This document shows, piece after piece, positions 33,187-41,726 of a stretch of DNA of 64,000 nt. Position 1 is the first letter of the stretch, and each line of letters starts with the position of its first letter. The notes under the pieces are model-generated. The model was not told the origin of the DNA and searched no databases. It saw only the letters and a program-made list of their open reading frames with translations. The stretch is from NCBI GenBank assembly GCA_035498405.1, contig DATKAE010000047.1:202823-266822 (forward strand), read 5' to 3'. The position numbers and the translations under genes were made by a program. Origin of the DNA: DATBFU01 sp035498405 (lineage in GTDB: Bacteria; Acidobacteriota; Thermoanaerobaculia; UBA5066; Gp7-AA6).

Positions 33187-33972
33187 GTGAGGTCCGACCA
33201 CCGAGCCCGGCACCTGCGCACCGAGCGCTATGGGGCGGGCCTCTTTTCGGTGGTCTTCCGCGCTCCGGACCTGGCGAGCGAGACCCGTCCGGGCCAGTTC
33301 GTGATGCTGGAGATCCCGGGCCGGGTGCGGCCGTATCTGCGCCGGGCCTACTCCGTCGCGGACGCACGGCCAGAGGCGGGAGAGGTCGAGTTTCTCGTCA
33401 AGACGATCGGTGTGGGCACGGCGGCGCTCGAGGAACTTCCGGACGGAGCGCCGACGCTCCTTCTCGGGCCGCTCGGCAATGGGTTCTCGGTCTCCGACCT
33501 TCCGAGATCCTCACGGGTTGCGGTCGTGGCCGGAGGCATCGGAGCGGCTCCCTTCCCGCTGCTCTACCGCGAGCTCGCGGCGGCCGGCGTCGAGGGGGAT
33601 CTCTACCTCGGCGGCAAGAGCGAGGGAGATCTCGCCTTCCGCCGGCGCTTCGACGGGATCGTTACGGGGGAGACCCACCTTGCGACCGACGACGGCTCGC
33701 TCGGCGAAGAAGGCCTCGTGACGGAGGTCTTCCGCCGGCACTCCCGCGAAGTTCGCTATGCGCGGGTGTTCGCCTGCGGTCCGATGCCGATGTTCCGCGC
33801 GCTCGCGTGGGTCGTCGCCGACCTCGCGGTGCCGGCCGAATTCTCGACCGAGGCGGAAATGGGATGCGGCATCGGGGCGTGTCTCGGGTGCGTGATCCCG
33901 GGAGTCGAGAAACCCTACCTGGTCTCGTGCACCGAGGGGCCGATCCTCGCTCCCGAGAGGGTTCGGTGGTGA
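33187..33972 (+). CDS. pyrK: Dihydroorotate dehydrogenase electron-transfer subunit PyrK
   Basis: A 261-residue FAD/[2Fe-2S] protein that carries electrons from PyrD to NAD. FAD-binding RRAYSVAD (about 54-61), NAD-domain GGIGAAPF, and the C-terminal cluster motif CGIGACLGC with a later Cys (LVSCTEG). It precedes pyrD by 4 bp, as is usual in class 1B systems. GTG 33187 is the start, with the -10-like TAGAAT just upstream. Confidence 0.94.
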   Translation: MRSDHRARHLRTERYGAGLFSVVFRAPDLASETRPGQFVMLEIPGRVRPYLRRAYSVADARPEAGEVEFLVKTIGVGTAALEELPDGAPTLLLGPLGNGFSVSDLPRSSRVAVVAGGIGAAPFPLLYRELAAAGVEGDLYLGGKSEGDLAFRRRFDGIVTGETHLATDDGSLGEEGLVTEVFRRHSREVRYARVFACGPMPMFRALAWVVADLAVPAEFSTEAEMGCGIGACLGCVIPGVEKPYLVSCTEGPILAPERVRW

Positions 33973-33976
33973 GGCC

Positions 33977-34924
33977 ATGAACCCGCTGGAGGTCCGGCTC
34001 GGGCCCCTCTCCCTGAAGAACCCGATCCTGACGGCGAGCGGGACGTTCGGATACGGTCTCGAGTTCTCAGACTTCGTCGACCTCTCGAAGCTCGGCGGGC
34101 TCTGCACCAAGGGGCTCTCCTTGAAACCGCACGCCGGCAACGCGCCACCGCGCATCTGCGAGACGCCGGCCGGGATGTTGAACGCGATCGGTCTGCAGAA
34201 CGTCGGGGTCGAGGCCTTCCTGTCGGAGAAGCTTCCGGAGCTGCGGCGCCTGGGTGCCACGGTGATTGCCAACGTCTGGGGGGATCTCGAGGAGGACTAC
34301 GTGACGGTCGTCCGCGCGCTGGAGGGGGCCGAGGGGCTCGCGGCGGTGGAGCTGAACATCTCGTGCCCGAACGTCGAGCGCGGCGGGATGCTCTTCGGCA
34401 ACTCGCCTTCCTTGACCGCCGCGCTGGTCGCGAGGGTCCGGGCGGTGACGCGGCGCCCGCTCATCGTGAAGCTCTCGCCCAACGCCCCGGATCTCGTCGA
34501 ATCGGCGCGCGCCGCTCGGGATTCGGGCGCCGACATCCTTTCGCTCATCAACACGCTGGTCGGCATGTCGATCGACCCGCACTCGGGCCGGCCGAGCCTC
34601 TCCTTCGGAACGGGCGGCCTTTCCGGGCCCGCCATCAAGCCGATCGCCGTGCGCATGGTGTATCAGGTGGCGCGAGCCCTGCCGGGCACGCCGTTGATGG
34701 GGATCGGCGGCATCTCGAGCCTGGAGGACGTCCTGGAGTTCCTGGCGGCCGGCGCCTCGGCGGTGCAGGTCGGCACGGCGAACTTCAAGGAACCCGGCAT
34801 CTCGGGCCGGATCGTCGAGGAGCTGTCGGCCTACTGTACCGCGCGTCACGCCACGGCGGCGTCGCTCGTGGGGCGGGCCCACACCGGCAATCCCCCGGCG
34901 CGCGAGGCCGGAGCCGAGGGATGA
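33977..34924 (+). CDS. pyrD: Dihydroorotate dehydrogenase, class 1B catalytic subunit
   Basis: A 315-residue FMN TIM-barrel enzyme oxidising dihydroorotate to orotate. NPILTASGTFGYGLEF is the N-terminal FMN loop; the catalytic base is the Cys in VELNISCPNVERGG, which defines class 1; VKLSPNAPD and GIGGISSLED complete the phosphate site. With PyrK it forms the NAD-dependent heterotetramer. Its stop overlaps ATG 34921 of pyrF. Confidence 0.95.
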   Translation: MNPLEVRLGPLSLKNPILTASGTFGYGLEFSDFVDLSKLGGLCTKGLSLKPHAGNAPPRICETPAGMLNAIGLQNVGVEAFLSEKLPELRRLGATVIANVWGDLEEDYVTVVRALEGAEGLAAVELNISCPNVERGGMLFGNSPSLTAALVARVRAVTRRPLIVKLSPNAPDLVESARAARDSGADILSLINTLVGMSIDPHSGRPSLSFGTGGLSGPAIKPIAVRMVYQVARALPGTPLMGIGGISSLEDVLEFLAAGASAVQVGTANFKEPGISGRIVEELSAYCTARHATAASLVGRAHTGNPPAREAGAEG

Positions 34925-35661
34925 GTCGCGAGGAGCGGCTCTGCATCGCGCTCGACTTCCCGACGCCGGAGGAAACGCTCGCGGCCGCGCGCCGCTTCGG
35001 GCCGAAGGTCGGGTGGATCAAGATCGGATTGGAGGCGTTCGTCTCCGGGGGGCCATCGCTCGTCGACGAGGCGGCGCGGAGCGCGAGGGTCTTCCTCGAC
35101 CTCAAGTTTCACGACATTCCGAACACGGTGGCGGGCGCCGTCGCCGCGGCGGCGCGCTCGGGCGCCGCGCTCTTGAACGTGCACGCCTTGGGAGGTCGCG
35201 AAATGCTCCTCGCGGCGCAGCGATCCTTACCCGCCTCGGGGAACCGCCCGAAGCTCGTCGCGGTGACGCTTCTGACCTCGCTCGACGCAAAGGCGCTGGC
35301 GGATCTGCCTGTGTCGGGGCATCCGGAGGGCATCGCCCGCCGGCTGGCCGTGCTCGCGAAGGGCTGCGGCCTGGACGGGGTCGTCTGCTCGCCGGCCGAT
35401 CTGCCGGTTATCCGCTCCGCCTGCGGCCCGGACTTCCTGACCGTCGTGCCCGGCATCCGCCCCGCGGGCGCCGCCGCCGCCGATCAGAAGAGGTTCGCGA
35501 CCCCGCGCGAGGCTATCGCGGCCGGCGCGGACATCCTGGTCGTGGGCCGTCCCGTCACCGCCGCTCCCGATCCCGAGGCCGCCCTCGAGGGCCTGCTTCG
35601 AGAAATCGGATTGCCGGCGTCAGCGGGCGGTAGATCCCGGGCCGCGGAAGAGTGGAAATAG
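34921..35661 (+). CDS. pyrF: Orotidine 5'-phosphate decarboxylase PyrF
   Basis: A 246-residue TIM-barrel enzyme for the last step of UMP synthesis. Catalytic block FLDLKFHDIPNTV (Asp-Lys-Asp charge relay, about residues 58-70), IKIGLEAF and the phosphate-gripper region VVPGIRPAG. It is coupled to pyrD by an ATGA overlap. The C-terminal tail beyond residue 225 is low in conservation and Arg/Ala-rich. Confidence 0.95.
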   Translation: MSREERLCIALDFPTPEETLAAARRFGPKVGWIKIGLEAFVSGGPSLVDEAARSARVFLDLKFHDIPNTVAGAVAAAARSGAALLNVHALGGREMLLAAQRSLPASGNRPKLVAVTLLTSLDAKALADLPVSGHPEGIARRLAVLAKGCGLDGVVCSPADLPVIRSACGPDFLTVVPGIRPAGAAAADQKRFATPREAIAAGADILVVGRPVTAAPDPEAALEGLLREIGLPASAGGRSRAAEEWK

Positions 35662-35664
35662 AAT
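35659..35664 (+). promoter_or_regulatory. Putative -10 box of the GDPD gene
   Basis: TAGAAT seven nt before GTG 35672, overlapping the pyrF stop codon. It suggests a separate leaderless transcript for the phosphodiesterase even though it follows pyrF closely. Confidence 0.4.
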
Positions 35665-35671
35665 CGCCCCC

Positions 35672-36472
35672 GTGAACGAGTGGCGAAAGCCCCACCCGGT
35701 CTGGATCGTGGGGCACCGGGGCGCGCCGCGGCGCGCGCGCGAGAACACGATCGCGAGCTTCGACTGGGCCGAGACCTTCGGCGCCGACGCGATCGAGTTC
35801 GACCTGCGTCAAACCCGCGAGGGGGAGGCGGTCGTCTTCCACGACGAGGACATCGCGCTCGGCAATCAGCGAATCCCGCTGCGGCACTTCACCGTCCGGG
35901 AGATCGAGAAGCTGACGCTCTCCTCCGAGTTCGGCGAGTACAAGGTCCCGAAGCTCGAGGAGGTGTTCCACCGGTACGGCCGCGCGCTGCGCTACGTCGT
36001 GGAGGTCAAGGTCTCGCACGGCACGAATCTCGCCCTGATGGCTCGCCGCGTGTCCAAGGTCGCCGCCGCTTACCGGGTCACGGACCGCTGCCTCGTCGCC
36101 TCCTTCGACGCCGACTTTCTGCGCAAGATGCGCGAGATCGACCCCGACATCGCCACGAGCTTTCTCTTCGACCGCCCCGTGGCGCTGCCCGAGCCGGGAC
36201 GCCCGACGCCGCTTTTTCCCACCGTGGATGCGATCGGGCCGCGCCGGGACCTCGTGGCGCCCGCCTTGTTGGCGCAGGCCACGGCCGCGGGCCTTTCGGT
36301 CCACGTCTGGACCGTGGATGAGATGGAGGAGGTCGCCAAGCTCATTTCCGCCGGCGTGGCTTCCATCACGACCAACGCGCCGGACGTCGCCTTGAGGATG
36401 CGCGACGGCGAGGGAAGACAGGAGAAGCACCTGGCTCTGCGCCCCGAGATCACGGCCGAGCCGGTGAACTGA
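35672..36472 (+). CDS. Glycerophosphodiester phosphodiesterase
   Basis: A 266-residue GDPD TIM barrel hydrolysing glycerophosphodiesters to sn-glycerol 3-phosphate. Motifs: VGHRGAPRRARENTIASF (catalytic His, RENT), AIEFDLRQT (metal Glu/Asp), VFHDEDI (second catalytic His), and EVKVSHG. Without a signal peptide it is cytosolic, so it should recycle lipid head groups or glycerophosphodiesters imported from outside. It is convergent with the acyl-CoA synthetase gene. Confidence 0.9.
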   Translation: MNEWRKPHPVWIVGHRGAPRRARENTIASFDWAETFGADAIEFDLRQTREGEAVVFHDEDIALGNQRIPLRHFTVREIEKLTLSSEFGEYKVPKLEEVFHRYGRALRYVVEVKVSHGTNLALMARRVSKVAAAYRVTDRCLVASFDADFLRKMREIDPDIATSFLFDRPVALPEPGRPTPLFPTVDAIGPRRDLVAPALLAQATAAGLSVHVWTVDEMEEVAKLISAGVASITTNAPDVALRMRDGEGRQEKHLALRPEITAEPVN

Positions 36473-36527
36473 ACCGCCTCACTGGAACGGCTGAAGGCTC
36501 GGCCCGGGTTGCGCGCCTTCGCCGGGT

Positions 36528-38429
36528 TCACACCTCCCGGACCGCTCCCTCGTAGAGCGAAGCGAGAAGGGAAGCGTACCGCTGCTCGACGAGCCGGCGC
36601 TTGAGCTTGAGGCTCGGCGTCAACTCGCCGGAATCGACCGAGAATTCCGTCGGCAGCAGGGCAAACTTCTTGATCGCCTCGTGGCGGGGAAGCGCGGCGT
36701 TTAGCTCGCGCACGGCGGACTGGATGAGTTCGTGGACGCGAGGGTCTTGGGCGAGTTCGGAGAAAGACTTGTCGCCGAGACCGGCCTCCCGCGCCCAGGC
36801 CCGGACCTCCGCCTCGTTGAGCGTGATCAGCGCCGCACAGAAGCTGCGGTTGTTGCCGTAGACGAGAACCTGGCCGACATAGCGGCAGTGCAGCGCGAGG
36901 CGATTCTCGAGCGCCTGCGGCGCAACGTACTTGCCACCCGAGGTCTTGATCAGGTCTTTCTTCCGGTCGGTGATCTTCAGGAATCCCCGGGCGTCGAGCT
37001 CCCCGATGTCGCCGGTGTGGAGCCAGCCCGCCCTGTCGATCGCTTCCACGTTGGCGTCGGGCCTGTTGTGGTAACGGCGCATCACGCCTCGTCCGCGCAG
37101 CAGGATCTCGCCGTCCTCCGCGATGCGGACTTCCATGCCGGAGACGGCGAGCCCGACCGTCCCGAAGCGATAGGCCTCCGGGCGGTTGACGAAGGTCGCC
37201 GCGCTCGACTCGGTCAGGCCGTAGCCCTCCAGGATCAGAACGCCGAAGGCGTGGAAGAACAGGGCGAGCTCCGGGTCGAGCGGCGCGCTGCCCGAGATCA
37301 CGAAGCGCAACCGGTCACCGAAGATCGACCGAATCTTCCGGCCGACGAGGGCGTCGGCGGCAGCCGCTTTCACGGCGAGCGACCGGGTCGGCTCCTTCCC
37401 CTGCTGACGAAGCGCCGAGACCTGCCGGCCGACATCGAGGGCCCAAAGGAAGAGCCTGTGCCTCATGCCACCGGCCAGCCGCGCCTGCTCGCGGATCCGG
37501 TGGTGGACCTTCTCGAAGATGCGAGGGACGGCGCAAAGAAAGGTCGGTCGCACCTCTCGCAGGTTCTCGACGATCTTCTCGACCCGCCCGTCCACGGCCG
37601 TGGGAAACCCGATGCGAATCTGCGCGACCTCCAGCACCTTGCCGAAAACGTGGGCGAGGGGAAGCCAGAAGTACTGAAGGTCGTCGGGCGTGAGCAGTTC
37701 CAGCGCGTCGATGGCCTCGGCCTCGAAGAGCCAGCAGTCGTGTGTCAGCTCGACACCCTTGGGCGGTCCCGTCGTGCCGGAGGTGTAGATGAGCGTCGCG
37801 AGGGAGTCCGGCGCGACACCGCCGACAGCGGCGCCGAACGCCTCCGGGTGCGCCGCGTCGTGGCGCCGCCCGAGCTCCTGCAGGGCGTTGAGCGTGATGA
37901 TCCCGCCGTCCTCGTCCTGCGGCCCGTCGATGAGGATCACTTTCCGAACGTTCGGAAGTTCTTCCCGGCGCGCCGCGAGCTTGGTGAGCAGGTCCGGGTT
38001 CTCGACGAAGACGAAGGCCGCCTCGCAGTCCTTGAGGATGTAGACAATCTCGTCGGCCGTGCTCGTGGGGTAGATCGTCGTCGTGGCTCCCCCGGCGCAG
38101 AGGATGCCGAGATCGGCCAGAATCCATTCGATGCGCGTGGAAGAGAAGATGGCGCAGCGCTCCTCCCGTCCGAGGCCGAGGGAGAGTAGGCCGCATGCGA
38201 TCGCCCGCGCCTCCTGGACGGTCTCCTTCCAGGTGAGGGTTTTCCAGCCGTCCCGGTCCGGGTGAAGAAACGCCAGGCTGTCGGGCGTCGCTTCGGCGCG
38301 CGCGAGGAGCATCTTCGGAACCGAGCTGCCTTGCGCGCGCCTGGCCAGGTTCGGGGATTGCCTTGACCGATCCCCCTGGGCCGGCAAGTGAGCCGATCGT
38401 CCCTCTCTCCGCACGTCCCCGACGCTCAC
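36528..38429 (-). CDS. Long-chain acyl-CoA synthetase (AMP-forming)
   Basis: A 633-residue adenylate-forming enzyme activating fatty acids. AMP-binding P-loop IYTSGTTGPPKGVELTH at about 217-233, the YGLTESSA motif, and C-terminal HTGDIGELDARGFLKITDRK and KTSGGKYVAP hinge. GTG 38429 is the furthest start; a shorter one (ATG 38312, MLLARAEATPD) matches the first conserved residues and may be the true start, since the N-terminal 39 residues look unstructured. Convergent with the phosphodiesterase, whose substrates also feed lipid metabolism. Confidence 0.9.
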   Translation of the reverse strand: MSVGDVRREGRSAHLPAQGDRSRQSPNLARRAQGSSVPKMLLARAEATPDSLAFLHPDRDGWKTLTWKETVQEARAIACGLLSLGLGREERCAIFSSTRIEWILADLGILCAGGATTTIYPTSTADEIVYILKDCEAAFVFVENPDLLTKLAARREELPNVRKVILIDGPQDEDGGIITLNALQELGRRHDAAHPEAFGAAVGGVAPDSLATLIYTSGTTGPPKGVELTHDCWLFEAEAIDALELLTPDDLQYFWLPLAHVFGKVLEVAQIRIGFPTAVDGRVEKIVENLREVRPTFLCAVPRIFEKVHHRIREQARLAGGMRHRLFLWALDVGRQVSALRQQGKEPTRSLAVKAAAADALVGRKIRSIFGDRLRFVISGSAPLDPELALFFHAFGVLILEGYGLTESSAATFVNRPEAYRFGTVGLAVSGMEVRIAEDGEILLRGRGVMRRYHNRPDANVEAIDRAGWLHTGDIGELDARGFLKITDRKKDLIKTSGGKYVAPQALENRLALHCRYVGQVLVYGNNRSFCAALITLNEAEVRAWAREAGLGDKSFSELAQDPRVHELIQSAVRELNAALPRHEAIKKFALLPTEFSVDSGELTPSLKLKRRLVEQRYASLLASLYEGAVREV

Positions 38430-38463
38430 ACGCTCCGCCTGGCCCCGGATAGGGTCGTTTAGA

Positions 38464-39978
38464 TCAAGTCGCGTCGAAGGCCGCGGGCTGCGCCGACTCG
38501 TTCTTGAGGTAGGCGTCGATCGCCGCGGCGGCCTTCCTGCCGTGGCCCATCGCGAGGATGACCGTGGAGGCGCCGGCCACGATGTCGCCGCCGGCGAAGA
38601 CGCCCTTGCGAGTCGTCATCATGGTGGCCTCGTCGACGACGAGCGTGCCGTGGCGTGTCGTGGTCAGGCCGGCCGTTGTCTTGGGGATGAGAGGGTTCGG
38701 GCCGTTGCCGATCGCCTCGATGACGATCTCGACGGGCAGCTCCTCGTAGGCGCCTTCGATCGGGAGGGGGCGGCGGCGGCCCTTCTCGTCCGGCTCGCCC
38801 AACTCGCACTTCTGGATCTTGAGAGCGCGCACCCAACCCTTGTCGGTCGAGAGGATCTCGACCGGGGCGGAGAGCATCCGAAACTGCACGCCTTCTTCCT
38901 CGGCGTGGTGGACTTCCTCGAGGCGGGCTGGCATCTCGTCGCGCGAGCGCCGGTAGACGAGAAAGACGTTCTTGGCGCCTAGACGCAGGGCCGTGCGGGC
39001 CGCGTCCATGGCGACGTTGCCGCCGCCCAAGACCGCCACGTTGTCGCGGCGCAGAACCGGCGTGTCCTCTTCCGGGAACCGGTACGCCCCCATCAAGTTC
39101 GCGCGCGTCAGGTATTCATTGGCCGAGTAGACGCCGTTCAAATCCTCGCCGGGAACGTTGACGAAATAGGGGAGTCCGGCGCCGGTCGCGACGTACACGG
39201 CGTCGAATCCGTCGTCGAAGAGGTCGTCGACCGTCATCGTCTGCCCGATGACGGTGTCGAACTCGAAGGCCACGCCCATCTGGCGAAGGTTGTCGACCTC
39301 GGCCTCGACGATGTCCTTGGGCAGCCGGAACTCCGGGATTCCGTAGACGAGCACGCCTCCCGCCTTGTGGAAGGCCTCGAAGATCACGGCCTCGTGTCCG
39401 AGTCGGCGCAGGTCGCCCGCGCAGGTCAGGCCCGACGGCCCCGCGCCGATGATGGCGACGCGCTTTCCCGTCGGAGCTCCCACGGCAGGCAGCTCGACGC
39501 CTCCCTCCTCGCGCTCCCAATCGGCGAGAAAGGCCTCGATCTTCCCGACGGACACGGCAAATCCCAGGTCCTTGTGGACCTTGGCCACCATGCAGTTTTC
39601 CTGACACTGGCTCTCCTGCGGGCAGACGCGGCCGCAGATCGCCGGAAGGAGATTGGTTTCCTTGATGAGACGGATGGCGCCTCGGAAGTCTCCTTCGGCG
39701 ACGAGCTTGAGAAATCCCGGCACGTCCACCGCGACGGGGCAGCCCGTCACGCAGGGCTCGTTCTTGCAGGTGAGGCAGCGCACCGCCTCGGCTCGCGCCT
39801 CGATCGCCGTGTAGGCGAACGGCACCTCGCGAATGTTGTGGACGCGGTCGGCCGCGTCCTGTTCCTTCCAGAAGATCTTGGGGAGTTGGCCGCGCTGCTT
39901 CGCCGTGAGACCCTTGCGGCCCTCGACGCGGGCCTCGAGCTCCTCGGGGGTCAGGCTCGGCTTGCCGGGATCGGTCAT
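38464..39978 (-). CDS. NfnB/GltD-like NADP-dependent flavoprotein subunit
   Basis: A 504-residue iron-sulfur flavoprotein. The N-terminal Fe-S region has CLTCKNEPCVTGC and CGRVCPQESQCQENC; FAD motif IIGAGPSGLTCAGDLRRLG at about 186-204; NADPH-domain GGGNVAMDAARTALRLGA. Alone this would read as GltD, but the adjacent gene is the FAD/[2Fe-2S] NfnA-like partner and there is no glutamate synthase large subunit, so it is assigned to the Nfn-type (NADH-dependent ferredoxin:NADP oxidoreductase) or sulfide dehydrogenase SudA group. ATG 39978 overlaps the NfnA stop. Confidence 0.85.
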   Translation of the reverse strand: MTDPGKPSLTPEELEARVEGRKGLTAKQRGQLPKIFWKEQDAADRVHNIREVPFAYTAIEARAEAVRCLTCKNEPCVTGCPVAVDVPGFLKLVAEGDFRGAIRLIKETNLLPAICGRVCPQESQCQENCMVAKVHKDLGFAVSVGKIEAFLADWEREEGGVELPAVGAPTGKRVAIIGAGPSGLTCAGDLRRLGHEAVIFEAFHKAGGVLVYGIPEFRLPKDIVEAEVDNLRQMGVAFEFDTVIGQTMTVDDLFDDGFDAVYVATGAGLPYFVNVPGEDLNGVYSANEYLTRANLMGAYRFPEEDTPVLRRDNVAVLGGGNVAMDAARTALRLGAKNVFLVYRRSRDEMPARLEEVHHAEEEGVQFRMLSAPVEILSTDKGWVRALKIQKCELGEPDEKGRRRPLPIEGAYEELPVEIVIEAIGNGPNPLIPKTTAGLTTTRHGTLVVDEATMMTTRKGVFAGGDIVAGASTVILAMGHGRKAAAAIDAYLKNESAQPAAFDAT

Positions 39979-40925
39979 CGCGTCGTACCCTCGGCGGCCG
40001 GCCGGGCCGCTTCTTCCGCCTCCGCGACGGCCGCCTCGACCGCCGGCTGCAGGTGGCAGCTCGGATCGTTCTCGCGATACCGCTCGAGGCTCGCGATTTC
40101 TTCCGGCCGGTACATCGCCTGGCGGCGCATCATTCCGTCGAAGTCCACGTGGTGCCCGTCGAACTCGGGCCCATCGACGCAGACGTACTTCGCCGCACCA
40201 TCCACCATGACGCGGCAACCGCCGCACATTCCCGTGCCATCCACCATGATCGTGTTCAAGCTCACGAGGGTCGGCACGCCAAAAGGCTGCGTCGTCTTCG
40301 AGCAGAACTTCATCATGATGGGCGGCCCGATGGCGATCGCGAGATCGACGTCGCCGCCTGCGGCTCGGCGGCTCTCGATCAACCCTTTCAGGACGTCGGT
40401 CACGAAACCCTTCTGGCCGCAGGAGCCGTCGTCGGTGCAGACGAGGAGCTCGCTCGAGGCCGAGCCGAGCCGGTCCTCGAAGACGAGAAGGTCCTTGCGC
40501 CGCGCTCCGAGGATCGTGACGACCTCGTGGCCGGCCTCCCGGAATGCCCTCGCGATCGGAAGCATCGGCGCTGCGCCGATGCCTCCGGCAACGCACGCGA
40601 CTGTCCCGCGGAAGTCCTCGGGCTTGCCCGGAAGCGCGATGTGTGTGGGGTTGCCGAGCGGCCCGGCGACGTTGGAGAAGGAATCGCCCTCGAAGAACCT
40701 TTCCGTCATTTCGAAGGTCGTCTTTCCGACGGCCTGGACGACGAGGGTGATGCTTCCCCGGTCCCGATCCACGTCCGCGATGGTCAACGGAATCCGCTCG
40801 GAGTGGGCATGCGGCCGCAACATCACGAACTGCCCGGCGCGGTGCCGTCGGGCGACCCGCGGCGCCTCGACCTCGAAGAGCGTGACGTTCTCTCCGAGGG
40901 CCCTCTTGACGAGAATTTGGAACAC
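39975..40925 (-). CDS. NfnA/SudB-like FAD, [2Fe-2S] and NAD-binding subunit
   Basis: A 316-residue ferredoxin-NADP reductase-like subunit. FAD site RIPLTIADVDRDRGSITLVV, NAD site VAGGIGAAPMLPIARAF, and the C-terminal [2Fe-2S] loop GMCGGCRVMVDG with a further Cys (KYVCVDGPEFDG). Such proteins resemble PyrK but carry the longer C-terminus of NfnA/SudB. GTG 40925 is chosen because GAGGT lies seven nt upstream and the first residues (VFQILVKRALG) match the family; the extra upstream open frame has no such features. Stop/start overlap with the NfnB gene implies a 1:1 complex. Confidence 0.85.
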   Translation of the reverse strand: MFQILVKRALGENVTLFEVEAPRVARRHRAGQFVMLRPHAHSERIPLTIADVDRDRGSITLVVQAVGKTTFEMTERFFEGDSFSNVAGPLGNPTHIALPGKPEDFRGTVACVAGGIGAAPMLPIARAFREAGHEVVTILGARRKDLLVFEDRLGSASSELLVCTDDGSCGQKGFVTDVLKGLIESRRAAGGDVDLAIAIGPPIMMKFCSKTTQPFGVPTLVSLNTIMVDGTGMCGGCRVMVDGAAKYVCVDGPEFDGHHVDFDGMMRRQAMYRPEEIASLERYRENDPSCHLQPAVEAAVAEAEEAARPAAEGTTR

Positions 40926-41261
40926 TCGACTTACCTCGTGGATCCCAGCCGCCAGAACCTCGACAACTCCAGCAACGTTGATGCTGCCGGTCGCGAGCCT
41001 CCCTCGCCCCGATGCAATTGCATCAGTTTTGGCTATTCGAGAACCAGGGTACGCCTCGTTGCGAGAAGCGATCGTTTTCTGGTACCTCGCTGGGGATACC
41101 ACTGCCTGTCAAGTGACGGGCTCGCCGGGGGTTAGGCCGAGTCGCACGGCTGTCGGGAGTCACGGCATGCCGCGCGCCTGGTTGCCGCGGAGACCAAAGT
41201 TTGATGGAGTCCTCCGAGGGCCCGGTGATCCCGCCGGGCTCCGTCTCCGGGAGGTGCGGCG
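40926..41261. other. 336-bp intergenic region between nfn genes and 41262 gene
   Basis: No gene seen. It holds the perfect 14-bp palindrome GATGCAATTGCATC (41011-41024) and a weaker one centred on CGATCG near 41076 (AGAA...TTCT flanks). Both are candidate operator sites of the divergent promoters. An open antisense-like frame exists here but lacks coding character. Confidence 0.5.
41011..41024. promoter_or_regulatory. Perfect 14-bp palindrome, candidate operator
   Basis: GATGCAATTGCATC is fully self-complementary and AT-rich amid GC-rich DNA. It lies 86 bp upstream of the nfnA-like start and 238 bp before the 41262 start, so it more likely regulates the nfn genes. Binding partner unknown. 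Confidence 0.45.
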
Positions 41262-41723
41262 ATGAAGAAGACCCTCCTTTTCTGTCTCGCACTCGCGCTC
41301 TGTCTCTTCTGGTCTCCCCGCTCCGCTACGGGTCGGCAGGAACATCCCTCCGAACATCCCCAGTCTGCGAAAAAGGTCTCGGTCGATCAGATCGACAAGG
41401 CGATCCGCGCCGACGTCGATCAGAAGGCGAAGGCCGCAGGAGGCAAGTTCCCGGTTCAGGACGACGTTCTGAACAAGGCCTGGGAGCTCGTGCTCGTCCG
41501 CGTCCACAAGGACAAGCTTCAGGCCCTGGAGGATGGCCGGTACTTTGCATGCGTCGACTTCAAGGCGGATGATGGGACGGTGGTGGACGTGGATTTCTAT
41601 CTGAAGAAGGACGGGGACAAGCTGGTGGTGACGGACACGACCGTGCACAAGATCAACGGCAAGGCCCGTTACCACTACGAAGAGAAGAACGGCGTCTGGA
41701 TCCGAGTGGCCGAGAAGGGGTAG
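41262..41723 (+). CDS. Small secreted protein of unknown function
   Basis: A 153-residue exported protein. The signal peptide KKTLLFCLALALCLFWSPRS ends near residue 23. The mature part has a charged helical half (KVSVDQIDKAIRADVDQKAKAAGG) and a beta-strand half (YFACVDFKADDGTVVDVDFYL, TDTTVHKINGKARYHYEE) that resembles small domains such as PepSY or DUF3828-like folds, but no family is claimed. GGGAGGTG gives a good ribosome site before ATG 41262. It is followed after 3 bp by the transglutaminase-like gene, suggesting a shared envelope role. Confidence 0.7.
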   Translation: MKKTLLFCLALALCLFWSPRSATGRQEHPSEHPQSAKKVSVDQIDKAIRADVDQKAKAAGGKFPVQDDVLNKAWELVLVRVHKDKLQALEDGRYFACVDFKADDGTVVDVDFYLKKDGDKLVVTDTTVHKINGKARYHYEEKNGVWIRVAEKG

Positions 41724-41726
41724 GAC

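Noticed and set aside
38464..39978. Glutamate synthase small subunit GltD
   Set aside because: The partner gene is an FAD/[2Fe-2S] NfnA-type subunit and there is no GltB, so the Nfn/Sud assignment is preferred.
40926..41102. Longer N-terminus for the NfnA-like protein
   Set aside because: The added 59 residues have no family-like character and a clear ribosome site precedes GTG 40925.
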